Source: Pseudonocardia acidicola
GTDB taxonomy: Bacteria > Actinomycetota > Actinomycetes > Mycobacteriales > Pseudonocardiaceae
Assembly (NCBI RefSeq): GCF_012911935.1
Contig: NZ_JAAXLA010000024.1
Span: 23,758 to 87,757, forward strand
Length of the DNA: 64,000 bases
Direction of reading: 5' to 3'
In this document: piece by piece, positions 21,899 through 32,933 of the stretch
How the letters are laid out: every line of letters starts with the position of its first letter
How positions within the stretch are numbered: the stretch's first letter is position 1
The notes under the pieces: generated by a model
Database searches by the model: none
Seen by the model: the letters and a program-made list of their open reading frames with translations, nothing else
Told to the model about the DNA's origin: nothing
Position numbers and translations under genes: made by a program

Positions 21899-21953
21899 TG
21901 TCACGAACGGCACTTCCGCTCAATAGGTGTGAACGAAAGTGCCGTTCGTGACA
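21899..21953. terminator. Perfect 17-bp inverted repeat between convergent genes
   Basis: The arms TGTCACGAACGGCACTT (21899-21915) and AAGTGCCGTTCGTGACA (21937-21953) are exact complements around a 21-base loop. It lies between guaB1 and phoH2, which converge, so it can terminate both. A run of repeated CTAGCCCGCCT units precedes it. Confidence 0.75.
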
Positions 21954-21968
21954 GAACGGGCGGGGCGG

Positions 21969-23312
21969 CTAGGCGCCGGGGCCCTCCAGGAGCTCCGTGA
22001 CCAGGGCAGCGATCGGGCTCCGCTCACTGCGCATGAGCGTGACGTGGGCGAACAGCGGGTGCCCCTTCAGCTTCTCGATCACCGCCGCGACGCCGTCGTG
22101 CCGGCCGACGCGCAGGTTGTCGCGCTGCGCGACGTCGTGCGTGAGCACCACCCGCGACGCCGTGCCGAGCCGGGAGAGCACCGTGAGCAGCACGTTGCGC
22201 TCCAGCGACTGCGCCTCGTCGACGATCACGAAGGTGTCGTGCAGCGAGCGGCCGCGGATGTGGGTCAGCGGCAGCACCTCGAGCATCCCGCGGGAGAGCA
22301 CCTCGTCGATGACGTCCTGGCTGACCAGTGCGCCGAGGGTGTCGAACACCGCCTGCGCCCAGGGCGACATCTTCTCGCTCTCGCTGCCCGGCAGGTACCC
22401 GAGCTCCTGCCCGCCGACGGCGTAGAGCGGCCGGAACACCACGATCTTGCGGTGCTGCTGGCGTTCGAGCACCGCCTCCAGCCCCGCGCACAGGGCGAGC
22501 GCGGACTTCCCGGTGCCGGCCCGGCCACCGAGGGAGACGATGCCGACCTCCGGGTCGAGCAGGAGGTCGAGCGCGACCCGCTGTTCGGCCGACCGGCCGT
22601 GCAGGCCGAACGCCTCGCGGTCGCCACGGATCAGCCGCACCCGTTTGTCGGCCGTGACCCGGCCCAACGCGGACGCCGATCCGGCGAGCAGCCGCAGCCC
22701 GGTGTTGCACGGCATGTCCCGCGCCGCGTCGTGGTCGATCACGCCCTCCCGGAAGAGGAGGTCGACCTCGTCCTGCGTGACGTCCAGATCGGCCATCCCG
22801 GTCCAGCCGGAGGGAACGACGTCCTGACCGTGGTAGTCGTCGGCCGGCAGACCCACCGCGGCGGCCTTGACCCGCAGCGGCATGTCCTTGGTGACGAGAA
22901 TGATCTCGCGCTTGCCCGCCGCTTCCGCGCGGAGGTTCAGCGCACAGGCCAGGATCCGGCTGTCGTTGCTGTCGGTCCGGAAGCCGGCCGGCAGCACCAT
23001 CGGATCGGTGTGGTTCAGCTCGACGTGCAGAGTGCCGCCTGCGGTGCCGATCGGCACCGGGGAGTCCAGGCGGCCGTGCTGAATGCGCAGCTCGTCGAGC
23101 TGACGCAGCGCCGTGCGGGCGAACCACCCCAGTTCGGGGTGGTGCCGCTTGCCCTCGAGTTCGGAGATCACCACCAACGGCAGCACCACGTCGTGCTCCT
23201 CGAACCGGGTCAGTGACCACGGGTCCGACAGCAGCACGGAGGTGTCGAGCACGTAGCAGCGGGACGCGGTGTCGGTGCACTCCGAAGTGGGGGCGATACG
23301 ACGTTCGGTCAC
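21969..23312 (-). CDS. phoH2: PhoH2: PIN-PhoH RNA helicase/nuclease
   Basis: A 447-residue PIN-PhoH fusion. The PIN domain begins [14 protein letters not shown] with the metal ligand Asp23 and has further acidic sites ([12 protein letters not shown]). The PhoH ATPase has its Walker A at residues 262-270 (GGRAGTGKS) and Walker B as VDEAQ (364-368), with [14 protein letters not shown] after it. In mycobacteria PhoH2 unwinds and cleaves RNA and is paired with the short upstream antitoxin PhoAT; I see no convincing PhoAT frame here. The GTG start has a GAGGGAG site six bases upstream. The orthologue is Rv1095. Confidence 0.93.
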   Translation of the reverse strand: MTERRIAPTSECTDTASRCYVLDTSVLLSDPWSLTRFEEHDVVLPLVVISELEGKRHHPELGWFARTALRQLDELRIQHGRLDSPVPIGTAGGTLHVELNHTDPMVLPAGFRTDSNDSRILACALNLRAEAAGKREIILVTKDMPLRVKAAAVGLPADDYHGQDVVPSGWTGMADLDVTQDEVDLLFREGVIDHDAARDMPCNTGLRLLAGSASALGRVTADKRVRLIRGDREAFGLHGRSAEQRVALDLLLDPEVGIVSLGGRAGTGKSALALCAGLEAVLERQQHRKIVVFRPLYAVGGQELGYLPGSESEKMSPWAQAVFDTLGALVSQDVIDEVLSRGMLEVLPLTHIRGRSLHDTFVIVDEAQSLERNVLLTVLSRLGTASRVVLTHDVAQRDNLRVGRHDGVAAVIEKLKGHPLFAHVTLMRSERSPIAALVTELLEGPGA

Positions 23313-23694
23313 GGATGCTCCCTCGTGGGCGCGGCACCACGCCCACACTCTGGTGGGCCGGCTGACCCTGGAGCGGGACGTCCCGACGGCCTCGAGCTCG
23401 CCGCCGAGCACGCCCGCGAGGGCCGGGTGCCGGCCCCCTCGGGTGCTAGTGACACCACGACCAGGGCCCTCCCGAGCGATACGCATCGGGTACGCACCGC
23501 CGATGCGAACGCTACCGGCGGTCACCCGGGTGCGGTCAACAGCAACACCGTGTCATCTCGGACGGCAGAACCGAGAATTAACAGAACGGTCTACCGCTCA
23601 TCGCTCGCCGAACACCGTCCGTCGTCGCAGACGACACAGATGTGACACGGCCGGCCGCCCACCGTCCGGCCGTCACGTCGGACCGCCATCCGGG
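23313..23694. other. Intergenic region upstream of phoH2
   Basis: About 380 bases without a supported gene. It should contain the phoH2 promoter at its left end and the terminator of the DUF885 gene at its right end (see the hairpin at 23642-23676). A phoAT-like antitoxin was looked for and not found. Confidence 0.45.
23642..23676. terminator. Hairpin downstream of the DUF885 gene
   Basis: GTGAC(A)CGGCCGG pairs with CCGGCCGTCAC across an 11-base loop, with one bulged base. It starts 18 bases past the stop of the leftward DUF885 gene, where a terminator is expected. Confidence 0.5.
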
Positions 23695-24918
23695 TCAGCC
23701 GTGCCCTGCGGCTGCGACGGTCAGGTCCGCCCGGATGGCTGCGGGGACCAGCGGTTCGTCGAGCAGCCGGCGGTAGCGCTCGACCCGCGTGCCCGGCCCG
23801 GGTCGCGTCAACCAGTCCTGCAGCAGCAGGTAGCCCTCGACATAGGTCGTCGTGTAGGCGCGCCACAACGGGTGACCGAGGAAACGGAGCATCTGCCGGG
23901 CACGCGGCTCACCGATCAGCAGCCACCGGCACAGGTGAGCGAGCACCTCCTCCTCGGGCGCGTGCCTGTCGTGCAGCAGCAGCGCAGCGTCCTGCCGGAC
24001 CCGCAGCAGACCGAGCGATGCCGCGGCGATCCGCTCGGCCACCTCACCGTCGAGGTGCAGCCCGGCGCCGGCCAGGATCTGCTGCGCCCACGGGCCCCAA
24101 CCCGGGCCGACGACGGTCTGCAGGCCGAGATCCGCCGTCCCCTCGGCCATCAGGGCCTGCGGGGTGTTGACGAGGACGATCGCCTGCTCGGCCCGGCGGT
24201 CCCCGGCCGCCCACCGCGCCTGCCTGCGACAGCGTTCGGTGTGGTGCCCGGGGTAGGACTCGTGGGCGATCAGCCGCGGCAGCTGTGCCAGCCGCAGCCC
24301 CGCCCCCGCGTTGAGTGCGACCTCCGAACGGTAGCCGCCGAGGTAGCGGTGCAGCCCACTCCACGGGCGATCGTCGACGATCCGGTAGGAGACGGTTTCC
24401 CGCTCCGGCAACGCGAACAGCCCCCGGACCCGGGCGCGCAGGGCCCCGGAGAGGGCGTGCACCGCGGCGGCGAGGCGCGGCGGGGCGATCGTGTCGCGCC
24501 GGCGGTACGCGGCCAGTCGCTCCGCCAACGGCCCGCGCCCGGGCAGCAGCTCGTCGAGCTCGCGGTGGGCCCGGCGGTACTCGTCCTCGTCACCGGTGCC
24601 GATACGCACGTCGAAACAAGCCTCGACCTCGGCCACGAACCCCACGGTCTCCCCGGCCACCCTCCGGGCGATGCACTCCAGGGCGGCCAGCTGCCCGGCC
24701 AGGAATCGCTCGCGACGGAGCGAGAACCCGGCGCCGGGCAGCTCGCGACACAAACGCCGCGCGGTCCGCAGCAACCCACCGGCATCAGGGGCGCCCTCCG
24801 CGGCGACGTGGCGACGGAGCCACTCGTCACCGGTGTAGGTGTCGACGAGACCCGGCACGAGACGGTCCAGGCGCAACCCCAGCAACAGGTAGTCACGCAC
24901 CAGCAGGTCCCGCACCAC
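23695..24918 (-). CDS. DUF885-like metallopeptidase
   Basis: A 407-residue, mostly helical cytosolic protein with the DUF885 hallmark HESYPGHHTE, in which the His pair and Glu should bind zinc. A second conserved block is MAEGTADLGLQTV, whose Glu is likely the third ligand. This arrangement resembles the M3/M32-like carboxypeptidase fold. It is shorter than the roughly 550-residue secreted relatives and has no signal peptide. Two adjacent GTG codons could start it, and no ribosome site is visible. Substrate unknown. The gene stands alone. Confidence 0.82.
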   Translation of the reverse strand: MVRDLLVRDYLLLGLRLDRLVPGLVDTYTGDEWLRRHVAAEGAPDAGGLLRTARRLCRELPGAGFSLRRERFLAGQLAALECIARRVAGETVGFVAEVEACFDVRIGTGDEDEYRRAHRELDELLPGRGPLAERLAAYRRRDTIAPPRLAAAVHALSGALRARVRGLFALPERETVSYRIVDDRPWSGLHRYLGGYRSEVALNAGAGLRLAQLPRLIAHESYPGHHTERCRRQARWAAGDRRAEQAIVLVNTPQALMAEGTADLGLQTVVGPGWGPWAQQILAGAGLHLDGEVAERIAAASLGLLRVRQDAALLLHDRHAPEEEVLAHLCRWLLIGEPRARQMLRFLGHPLWRAYTTTYVEGYLLLQDWLTRPGPGTRVERYRRLLDEPLVPAAIRADLTVAAAGHG

Positions 24919-25176
24919 GGGCGCAACCTAACCCCCGCCGCACCGACGCGGCGGTCGATCGAGCCGCGACCCCTTGCTACGGAACGTCCACCATCGAAAA
25001 AGATACGGTTCCGAACGGGTGAGAGCAGCTCACGTTGCGTGACGTTACCACTGGTAGACCTGGGGACCACCGGATGGAAATACCCCCGATTGGATGCGTA
25101 ACTAAACGTAAAGTGCTGCACTCACACGATAGTGTTGCCGGATTTGGTGTATGGACTGCCTGCCGATAACTTTTTC

Positions 25177-25212
25177 CTCAGTCAGCGCGGGCTCCCCGGT
25201 CAGACGCTGGCA
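25177..25212 (+). promoter_or_regulatory. Conserved leader block, copy 1
   Basis: A 36-base block (CTCAGTCAGCGCGGGCTCCC followed by CGGTCAGACGCTGGCA) ends 52 bases before the start codon. It is repeated with a single C/T change in copy 2, whereas flanking leader sequence has diverged. It can form short alternative hairpins. Its retention suggests a 5' untranslated regulatory element or a transcription start region; which one is inference. Confidence 0.6.
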
Positions 25213-25264
25213 GTACACGGCGACGACTCGCATCGTCGCCAGATGACTCAACAGGAGATGAACT

Positions 25265-25651
25265 GTGCTGAAGAAGGCTGGAATTGTCGTGGCTGCGGCC
25301 GCTGCCGGTCTGCTCGCGGTGAGCCCGCTCGCCTTCGCTGGCGACAAGGGTGGCGACTGGGGCCACGGCGCCGACCAGGTCAACAGCAGCAAGGAGCTGC
25401 ACCAGGGCCTGGTGAACGTCTCGGACAACAACGTCAACGTGCCGATCCAGGCCTGCAACAACGACGTCCCGGTCGCCGTCAACGGCATCGGTGCCGCCGT
25501 GGCCGCCCAGAAGGTCGCCACCCCGCTGTCCTCCGCCCTGGGCATCCTGGCCCCGGCCTCGTCGGAGACCAACAGCGTCATCAAGGACCAGCGCGCCTGC
25601 GGCCAGGACTCCAACGCCGGCGACGTGAACACCCAGGCGAACAAGCACTGA
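25265..25651 (+). CDS. Small secreted chaplin-like protein, copy 1
   Basis: A 128-residue exported protein. The signal peptide is MLKKAGIVVAAAAAGLLAVS ending PLAFA, with cleavage expected after residue 25 or so. The mature part contains HQGLVNVSDNNVNVPIQACN, a pattern of alternating Asn and Val with a Cys reminiscent of chaplins (NVPV..C). A second Cys follows (RACGQDSN), so one disulfide is possible, and the tail ends DVNTQANKH. Chaplins and rodlins are cell-surface amyloids of Streptomyces; relation here is by pattern only. An AGGAGATG ribosome site precedes the GTG. The neighbour downstream is its paralogue with about 85% identity by eye. Confidence 0.82.
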   Translation: MLKKAGIVVAAAAAGLLAVSPLAFAGDKGGDWGHGADQVNSSKELHQGLVNVSDNNVNVPIQACNNDVPVAVNGIGAAVAAQKVATPLSSALGILAPASSETNSVIKDQRACGQDSNAGDVNTQANKH

Positions 25652-25668
25652 GCTTCACCGCCTGACTG

Positions 25669-25703
25669 AAAATGGCGCCGGGCCTTGTGCCCGGCGCCAT
25701 TTT
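25669..25703 (+). terminator. Terminator of copy 1
   Basis: A perfect 15-bp stem, AAAATGGCGCCGGGC with GCCCGGCGCCATTTT, surrounds a five-base loop and ends in T residues. It starts 18 bases after the stop codon. This is the most classical intrinsic terminator in the window. Confidence 0.92.
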
Positions 25704-25967
25704 CGTGCACCCATAACGAGTGGTGCCGAGCCGTGCGACCCGCCGGCAGATCAGTCACCGGCCGCCCCCGAGGGCCGGGCTTCGAGGTCGGCATCGACCG
25801 CCAATCGGGTGCAACAGCCTCAGCGAGGGGCCGGGTCGTCGACCCACATGCACGACCCAGCGTGATCCACAACCGCCCAATCGGATGCGCATCTAAACGT
25901 CAATCATCCATCTCACACGATGGTGGTACGGGATTTGATCATCGGGTTCGCCGGGCGTTAAATTCTG

Positions 25968-26003
25968 CTCAGTCAGCGTGGGCTCCCCGGTCAGACGCTG
26001 GCA
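25968..26003 (+). promoter_or_regulatory. Conserved leader block, copy 2
   Basis: The second copy of the 36-base leader block differs from copy 1 at one position (GCGTGGG instead of GCGCGGG) and lies 54 bases before the start codon, two bases further than in copy 1. Confidence 0.6.
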
Positions 26004-26057
26004 CTGGAGGGGGCCGATTTTCGAATCGGCGCCAGAGTACTAAACAGGAGATGAACT

Positions 26058-26432
26058 GTGCTGAAGAAGGCTGGAATCGTCGTGGCTGCGGCCGCTGCCG
26101 GTCTGCTCGCCATGAGCCCGCTCGCCTTCGCCGGTGAGGGCCACCACGGCGCCGACCAGGTGAACAGCAACAAGGAGCTGCACCAGGGCCTGGTCAACGT
26201 CTCGGACAACAACGCCAACGTGCCGGTCCAGGCCTGCAACAACGACGTCCCGGTCGCCGTCAACGGCGTCGGTGCCGCCGTGGCCGCCCAGAAGGTCGCG
26301 GTCCCGCTGTCCTCGGCCCTGGGCATCCTCGGCCCGGCCAAGTCGGACACCAACAGCGTCATCAAGGACGAGCGCGCCTGCGGCCAGGACTCCAACGCCG
26401 GCGACGTGAACACCCAGGCGAACAAGCACTGA
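26058..26432 (+). CDS. Small secreted chaplin-like protein, copy 2
   Basis: A 124-residue paralogue of the preceding gene with the same signal peptide apart from an M for V (LLAMSPLAFAGE). The N-terminus of the mature protein is four residues shorter. The core VNVSDNNANVPVQACNNDVP, both Cys residues and the tail DVNTQANKH are kept. Substitutions fall mainly in the middle Ala/Pro segment (VPLSSALGILGPAKSD). Purifying change in both copies suggests both are functional. It has the identical ribosome site. It is transcribed as a separate unit, since copy 1 ends in a strong terminator. Confidence 0.82.
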   Translation: MLKKAGIVVAAAAAGLLAMSPLAFAGEGHHGADQVNSNKELHQGLVNVSDNNANVPVQACNNDVPVAVNGVGAAVAAQKVAVPLSSALGILGPAKSDTNSVIKDERACGQDSNAGDVNTQANKH

Positions 26433-26449
26433 GCTTCACCGCCTGACTG

Positions 26450-26482
26450 AAAAGGCGCCGGGCCGCGTGCCCGGCGCCTTTT
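26450..26482 (+). terminator. Terminator of copy 2
   Basis: A perfect 14-bp stem, AAAAGGCGCCGGGC with GCCCGGCGCCTTTT, has a five-base loop and a T-tract. It is the counterpart of the terminator of copy 1, with one A-T pair lost. Confidence 0.92.
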
Positions 26483-26533
26483 CGTTTGCCTCTATAACGA
26501 AAAGCCAACAAAGAGATTACGATTGAGTAGCGT

Positions 26534-27301
26534 TCAGGAACCGAACCGGCGGTGCCGGGCCGCGTAATCGCGCAGGGCCCGCAGGAAATCGACCCGCCGG
26601 AACTCGGGCCAGTACGCCTCGCAGAACCAGAACTCCGAGTGGGCCGACTGCCACAGCAGGAACCCGGAGAGCCGCTGCTCCCCTGACGTCCGGATGACGA
26701 GGTCGGGGTCCGGCTGCCCCGACGTGTACAGGTGCGCGGCGATGTGGTCGACGTCGAGCACCTCGGCCAGTTCCTCGATCGACGTGCCCGACTCCGCGTG
26801 CTGCAGCAGCAGCTTGCGCACCGCGTCCGCGATCTCCTGCCGGCCGCCGTACCCGACCGCAACGTTCACCTGCAGGCCCGACCGCCCGATCGTCCGCGCC
26901 GCCGCGGCCGACAACCGCTCCGCGATCTCGGAGGGCAGCAGCTCCAGCGCACCCACCACTCGCAGCTGCCAGGATGCCGTCGGCTCGCTCAGCTCGTCCA
27001 CGACGTCGGCGATGATCTCGAGCAGGGGCTCCAGCTCGTCGGCCGGCCGGTTCAGGTTGTCCGTGGAGAGCAGGAACAGGGTCACGACCTCGACATCGGC
27101 CTCGCGGCACCACTCGAGCAGATCCGCGATCTTGGCCGCTCCCGCCCGGTGGCCGTCGTTGACGTCGACGAAGCCCGCATCACGGGCCCAGCGGCGGTTC
27201 CCGTCGAGCATGAGCGCCACGTGGCGGGGCCGTATCGCACCACTCAGCTGTCGGCTGAGCTTGCGCTCGTACATCGAGTAGAGCAGGTCGCGCACGCCCA
27301 C
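26534..27301 (-). CDS. Cis-prenyltransferase, Z,E-farnesyl diphosphate synthase type
   Basis: A 255-residue cis-prenyl synthase. The catalytic Asp33 is in LMLDGNRRWARD, followed by GHRAGAAKIADLLEWC, and the C-terminus has PDPDLVIRTSGEQRLSGFL, then LRALRDYAARHRRFGS. It closely resembles mycobacterial Rv1086, which makes omega,E,Z-farnesyl diphosphate, the precursor for decaprenyl phosphate; that product is inferred by similarity. Synteny with HlyIII (Rv1085c) supports it. Two in-frame GTG codons could be the start. Confidence 0.92.
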   Translation of the reverse strand: MGVRDLLYSMYERKLSRQLSGAIRPRHVALMLDGNRRWARDAGFVDVNDGHRAGAAKIADLLEWCREADVEVVTLFLLSTDNLNRPADELEPLLEIIADVVDELSEPTASWQLRVVGALELLPSEIAERLSAAAARTIGRSGLQVNVAVGYGGRQEIADAVRKLLLQHAESGTSIEELAEVLDVDHIAAHLYTSGQPDPDLVIRTSGEQRLSGFLLWQSAHSEFWFCEAYWPEFRRVDFLRALRDYAARHRRFGS

Positions 27302-27430
27302 GAGTGATCAGCCTACGCCGGGGCCGCTCGATGACGGCCACGCGCACCACCTCGACCTCGCGACCACCCGGTGGCGGGGGTTCACATGCACACAACCCGG
27401 CGGAAACCCGGGGTGCCGTAATGTCGGGGC

Positions 27431-28123
27431 GTGACCGCCGGGACCTTCGCGCCGCCGCCCGCCGGCCAGCCACTGGTGAAGCCCCGGATGCGCGGCTGGA
27501 TCCATCTCTGGTCGTTCGTCGTCTCCGTCGCCGCCTGCGCCGTGCTCATCTCGGTGTCGGCCGCGCTGGTCGGGACCACGGCCGCGCTGGCCACCACCGT
27601 GTACAGCGTGACGGTATTGGGGCTGTTCGGGATCAGCGCGCTGTACCACCGGCACACCTGGACCACGCTGCGCAGCCGCAAGATCATGCGGCGGCTCGAC
27701 CACTCGATGATCTTCCTGTTCATCGCGGGCACCTACACCCCGGTGGCCGTGCTCGCCATGGACACGGGCACCGCGCGCTGGGTGCTCACGGTGGTCTGGG
27801 CCGGAGCGATCGCCGGGGTCGCACTGAAGATGGCCTGGCCGACGGCGCCCGCGTGGGTCGGCGTCCCGATCTACCTCGCGCTCGGCTGGGTCGCGGTCTT
27901 CGTGCTCCCCGACCTGCTGACCAACGGGGGCGTCGCGGCCCTGGTGCTGCTGCTCACCGGCGGGCTGTTCTACACCATCGGCGCAATCATCTACGCCACC
28001 CGCAAGCCGAACCCGTGGCCGCGGACGTTCGGGTACCACGAGTTCTTCCACGCCGCGACGGTGCTCGCCGCGGCGTGCCACCAGATCGCGATCTGGCTGG
28101 TGCTGCTACCCGTGAGCGGATAA
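27431..28123 (+). CDS. Hemolysin III/PAQR family membrane protein
   Basis: A 230-residue protein with seven hydrophobic helices. PAQR hallmarks are ALYHRHTW, RRLDHSMIFLFIAGTYTPV, then GYHEFFHAATVLAAACHQIAIW at the end; the Ser/His/Asp set (Asp in RLDHS, His in HEFFH and CHQ) forms the metal site of this family of probable hydrolases. Bacterial members are named hemolysin III but their role is membrane lipid homeostasis at best guess. The gene is divergent from the prenyltransferase, as Rv1085c is from Rv1086. Confidence 0.92.
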   Translation: MTAGTFAPPPAGQPLVKPRMRGWIHLWSFVVSVAACAVLISVSAALVGTTAALATTVYSVTVLGLFGISALYHRHTWTTLRSRKIMRRLDHSMIFLFIAGTYTPVAVLAMDTGTARWVLTVVWAGAIAGVALKMAWPTAPAWVGVPIYLALGWVAVFVLPDLLTNGGVAALVLLLTGGLFYTIGAIIYATRKPNPWPRTFGYHEFFHAATVLAAACHQIAIWLVLLPVSG

Positions 28124-28159
28124 CGCTGTTCTGACGACTGTTTCCGCGCACGAGCAGCG

Positions 28160-28777
28160 TCAGCTGCCTTCGCCGGTCGGGCCCTTCGCGCGCAGCTCGT
28201 CGACCTTCGCCATCGCCGCGCGCAGTTCACCGAGCCACTCCTCGGCATGCTCCCCGACCAGCCGCACCGCCCAGGCCAGCGCATCCGAGCGGGACCGGGC
28301 CACCCCGGAGTCGACCAGCGTGTCGAGCACGATGCGCTCCGGCTGGCGCAGCCGGGTCATCACCGGCACCGAGGCCGTGGTGAACAACTCCTGGGTGTCG
28401 CCGATCCTGGCGCCCCAGGCGACTTTGCGCTGGTAGCGGCGCTCGGCCTGGCGCGCGATATCGATACGCTCGTCACGGGTCTGCTCCCGGAACCGGGAGA
28501 TCCGCCCGGCGGCGGCCGCGGCGCGCTCGGCGCGGCCTGCCTCGGTGTCGGGGAAGTCGCCCTCGACGGGCGGCAGCTCGCCGACGATCACGATCTCCTC
28601 GCGGTCGACGGTCACCTCCGGCGCCGAGACGAACCAGTCCCCCGGCAGCCGGCCCTGCAACCAGGCAGCCGCGTCATCGGCCGCCGGCAGGTCGGCCTGC
28701 TGCCACCCGCCGCGGCCCGGTCCGCGACCACCTCTGCCTCCCGGTCCGTGCCATCCGTGGTGCATCCGTCCGGACAT
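28160..28777 (-). CDS. Conserved actinobacterial protein with ribbon-helix-helix-like segment
   Basis: A 205-residue soluble protein. The start (MSGRMHHGWHGPGG) is Gly/His-rich. Residues 30-130 are mixed alpha/beta (DWFVSAPEVTVDREEIVIVG, then a helical charged stretch with RISRFREQTRDERI). Residues 148-180, PERIVLDTLVDSGVARSRSD and the following ALAWAVRLV, have the spacing of a CopG/Arc ribbon-helix-helix DNA-binding unit. A GGAGGTGA ribosome site fixes the start. It resembles conserved hypothetical proteins of actinobacteria; it may be a DNA-binding protein, but no operator was identified. Confidence 0.65.
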   Translation of the reverse strand: MSGRMHHGWHGPGGRGGRGPGRGGWQQADLPAADDAAAWLQGRLPGDWFVSAPEVTVDREEIVIVGELPPVEGDFPDTEAGRAERAAAAAGRISRFREQTRDERIDIARQAERRYQRKVAWGARIGDTQELFTTASVPVMTRLRQPERIVLDTLVDSGVARSRSDALAWAVRLVGEHAEEWLGELRAAMAKVDELRAKGPTGEGS

Positions 28778-28860
28778 CACGTCACCTCCGCCTGCTGTGT
28801 CAATTACGAGATTACACAGCAACAAACCTGGTAGCCACGGTGCGCCACACCCGACCCCCA

Positions 28861-28962
28861 CCCCGCGAGTCGGCACTTCTCGGCTACCGAGTCGGCACTG
28901 CGGGGAGTGCCGACCCTCCCGAAACTGCCGACTCGCCCTTCCGAAACTGCCGACTCGCGGGG
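28861..28962. repeat. Compound hairpin of GAGTCGGCA repeats next to a stop codon
   Basis: Outer arms CCCCGCGAGTCGGCA (28861-28875) and TGCCGACTCGCGGGG (28948-28962) are perfectly complementary over 15 bases. Inside lie GTCGGCACT (28891-28899) opposite AGTGCCGAC (28906-28914), and two copies of CCGAAACTGCCGACTCGC. The structure touches the TAA stop of the leftward DUF255 gene, so it is well placed to be its terminator. A shorter relative is at the right edge of the window. Confidence 0.7.
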
Positions 28963-30987
<2,025 letters not shown>

Positions 30988-31000
30988 GGCGCCCAGCCTG

Positions 31001-31318
31001 TCAGCCCTTGCTGCTCCCGGCATTCCCCGTGCCCGGATCGGTGTCCGTGCCCGGCTCGGTCGGCGCGCCAGGCTCAGCGGCATCGCCCTGCTGGTCGAAC
31101 GATGTCGGCACCTTCCGCAGGTGCTTGGTCATCGAGCGGATCAGCAGCACGGTGGCCAGCCCCAGCAGCACGATCACGACGAGCGCGATCGGCGAGGACT
31201 CGCCGAACTCCTCACCCTTGCCCGGTGGCGGTGCCGGGCTCTGCGCCGGCACCGCGACAGCGGCCACGACCTCGCTCGAGCCCGGCGTCCCGCCCAGCTC
31301 GACCAGCACCCCGGCCAC
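31001..31318 (-). CDS. Small single-span membrane protein
   Basis: A 105-residue protein: a short N-terminus rich in Ala, Val and Pro, one membrane helix ([20 protein letters not shown]), a basic [17 protein letters not shown] stretch likely on the cytoplasmic side and a disordered Pro/Gly/Thr/Asp tail. It sits between mca and the DUF255 gene like Rv1083. The GTG at 31318 is favoured because a GGAGGTG site is about eight bases upstream; a GTG three codons earlier overlaps that site. It ends 13 bases before the DUF255 start, so the two are probably in one operon. Function unknown. Confidence 0.75.
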   Translation of the reverse strand: MAGVLVELGGTPGSSEVVAAVAVPAQSPAPPPGKGEEFGESSPIALVVIVLLGLATVLLIRSMTKHLRKVPTSFDQQGDAAEPGAPTEPGTDTDPGTGNAGSSKG

Positions 31319-31444
31319 GTCCAGCACCTCCGCTAATCACCCCGGAAACCGGCCGACCCCGGCCGCCCGGCCACGGGCGACACGTGCGCGCCCGTATGTG
31401 GACAACCTACGCACCACCCGACCGGGCCCGGCGCGCAGCCCGGC

Positions 31445-32377
31445 TCAGCCGGCCCGCAGCGCGGGTTGCACCAGGCCGGCGAACAGATCGTCCTCCGGTG
31501 GCGAGCTGTCCACCAGGGAACGCACCAACTCGTAGTCCTCGGTCGGCCATACCTTCCGCTGGATCTCGTGCGGGACGAAGAACCAGCGGCTGGTCGGGTC
31601 GATCTGGGTGGCGTGCGCCTTGAGGGCCTCGTCGCGGACGCTGAACCACTCGTCGCAGCGCACCCGGGTGGTGACCCGCAGGCCCGGGTCCTGGCGCTCC
31701 TCCGGCCAGTTGGCCAGCCATTCCTCGTACGGCGACTCCAGGCCGTGCGACAGCAGCGCCTCGTGGAACGCCACCAGCCGGGCCTTGGAGAACCCGTGCG
31801 AGTAGTACAACTTCAGCGGCTGCCACGGGTCGCCCGCCTCGGAGAACCGGTCCGGGTCGCCCGCCGCGTCGAAGGCCGCCACCGAGATCTCGTGGCAGCG
31901 GATGTGGTCCGGATGCGGGTAGCCACCGTTCTCGTCATAGGTGACGACGACGTGCGGGCGGAACTCACGGACCACCGTGACCAGCGCCGCGGTGGCCTCC
32001 TCCAGGTCGGCCAGCGCGAAACAGCCCTCGGGCAGCGGCGGCTTGGGGTCACCCTCGGGCAGCCCGGAGTCGACGAAGCCGAGCCACCGGTGCCGCACCC
32101 CGAGGATCTCCGCGGCGCGCGCCATCTCCGCCCGCCGCACGGCCGGGATGTCGGCCTTCACCTCGGGCCGGTCCATGGCCGGGTTGAGGATGCTGCCGCG
32201 CTCGCCGCCGGTGCACGTCACGACCATGACCTCGTGCCCCTCCGCGGCGTAGCGCGCGGTGGTGGCGGCGCCCTTGCTCGACTCGTCGTCGGGATGGGCG
32301 TGCACGGTCATCAGCCGGAACCCCGGGGCCCCGTCCGGGCGGGCCTGATTCATGTGCGTCGGATCGGGATGGGTCAT
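31445..32377 (-). CDS. mca: Mycothiol S-conjugate amidase
   Basis: A 310-residue zinc amidase of the MshB/Mca family that cleaves mycothiol conjugates to mercapturic acids for export of toxins. The metal motif is AHPDDES (residues 27-33), with [15 protein letters not shown] providing the third ligand. The gene is of Mca rather than MshB type from the long C-terminal section with [12 protein letters not shown] and [20 protein letters not shown]. It marks the organism as a mycothiol-making actinobacterium. An ATG eight codons in (32353) is a possible start. Confidence 0.94.
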   Translation of the reverse strand: MTHPDPTHMNQARPDGAPGFRLMTVHAHPDDESSKGAATTARYAAEGHEVMVVTCTGGERGSILNPAMDRPEVKADIPAVRRAEMARAAEILGVRHRWLGFVDSGLPEGDPKPPLPEGCFALADLEEATAALVTVVREFRPHVVVTYDENGGYPHPDHIRCHEISVAAFDAAGDPDRFSEAGDPWQPLKLYYSHGFSKARLVAFHEALLSHGLESPYEEWLANWPEERQDPGLRVTTRVRCDEWFSVRDEALKAHATQIDPTSRWFFVPHEIQRKVWPTEDYELVRSLVDSSPPEDDLFAGLVQPALRAG

Positions 32378-32933
32378 GGGTCGACCGCGGTCCTTCCGGT
32401 TCGTCGTCAGCTGGGTCAGCCGGTTCGTCCGGCGGGCCGGCGCAGATCGTTCCAGAGCACAACGACATTCCGCCTGCCGACGGTTGCCAACGCCACGTCA
32501 CCGCGGGATCTTCCCCGACCGGGCGAACGACCACGCTGCGCCGGCGGCCCGGTCACGCAGCGCCACCGCACCTGCAGCCCGCGAGGGGCCGGCCGGCCCG
32601 GCGGCCGCACGCTGCGGCGGCTGCGCCGGCCCCACCGCCCAGTGCAGCGACGAACACGTCCGTTCGGACCCGCCACATCCGCCCGACCGGCCCCTTCCCA
32701 CCCGGGACACAGCTTCTACCTGCAAATACATCGAAGCCGGGAACCTTTGGGACACGGCAACCGTTCGTCGAAAGACCGCGACGAGCGGCAAGCACCGTGT
32801 TACCGTGGCGTTCACACGGCCCGCCCGCGGGTCGTGTTTTTCCTTACTCGGGGCTATGCCGCCCGCACCAGGGCCTGCTTGTGCGCGGGCAACCGGTTCG
32901 TGGCTGACACGGACCTGGACGGCTGGAGGAGTG
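32378..32933. other. Divergent intergenic region between mca and greA
   Basis: About 555 bases without a gene I can support. In M. tuberculosis a DUF4307 membrane protein (Rv1081c) occupies this place; I find no frame with its membrane helix here. The right end should contain the greA promoter and a long 5' leader; the region is rich in short C/G arms but I see no strong hairpin. Confidence 0.5.

Larger units (their letters stand above)
25089..26482. repeat. Tandem duplication of a ~600-bp secreted-protein cassette
   Basis: Copy one runs about 25089-25703 and copy two about 25880-26482. Each contains the same parts in order: a GGATGCG...CTAAACGT block, a conserved leader, an AACAGGAGATGAACT ribosome-site region, a coding sequence and a GC-rich hairpin terminator. 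The coding parts and leader are nearly identical, while the far-upstream parts have diverged, with about 175 bases of unrelated sequence between the copies. Confidence 0.85.

Noticed and set aside
23313..23525. A longer PhoH2 starting at 23525, or a PhoAT antitoxin
   Set aside because: The GTG at 23312 has a good ribosome site and starts where PIN homology begins; no small frame with PhoAT-like features overlaps it.
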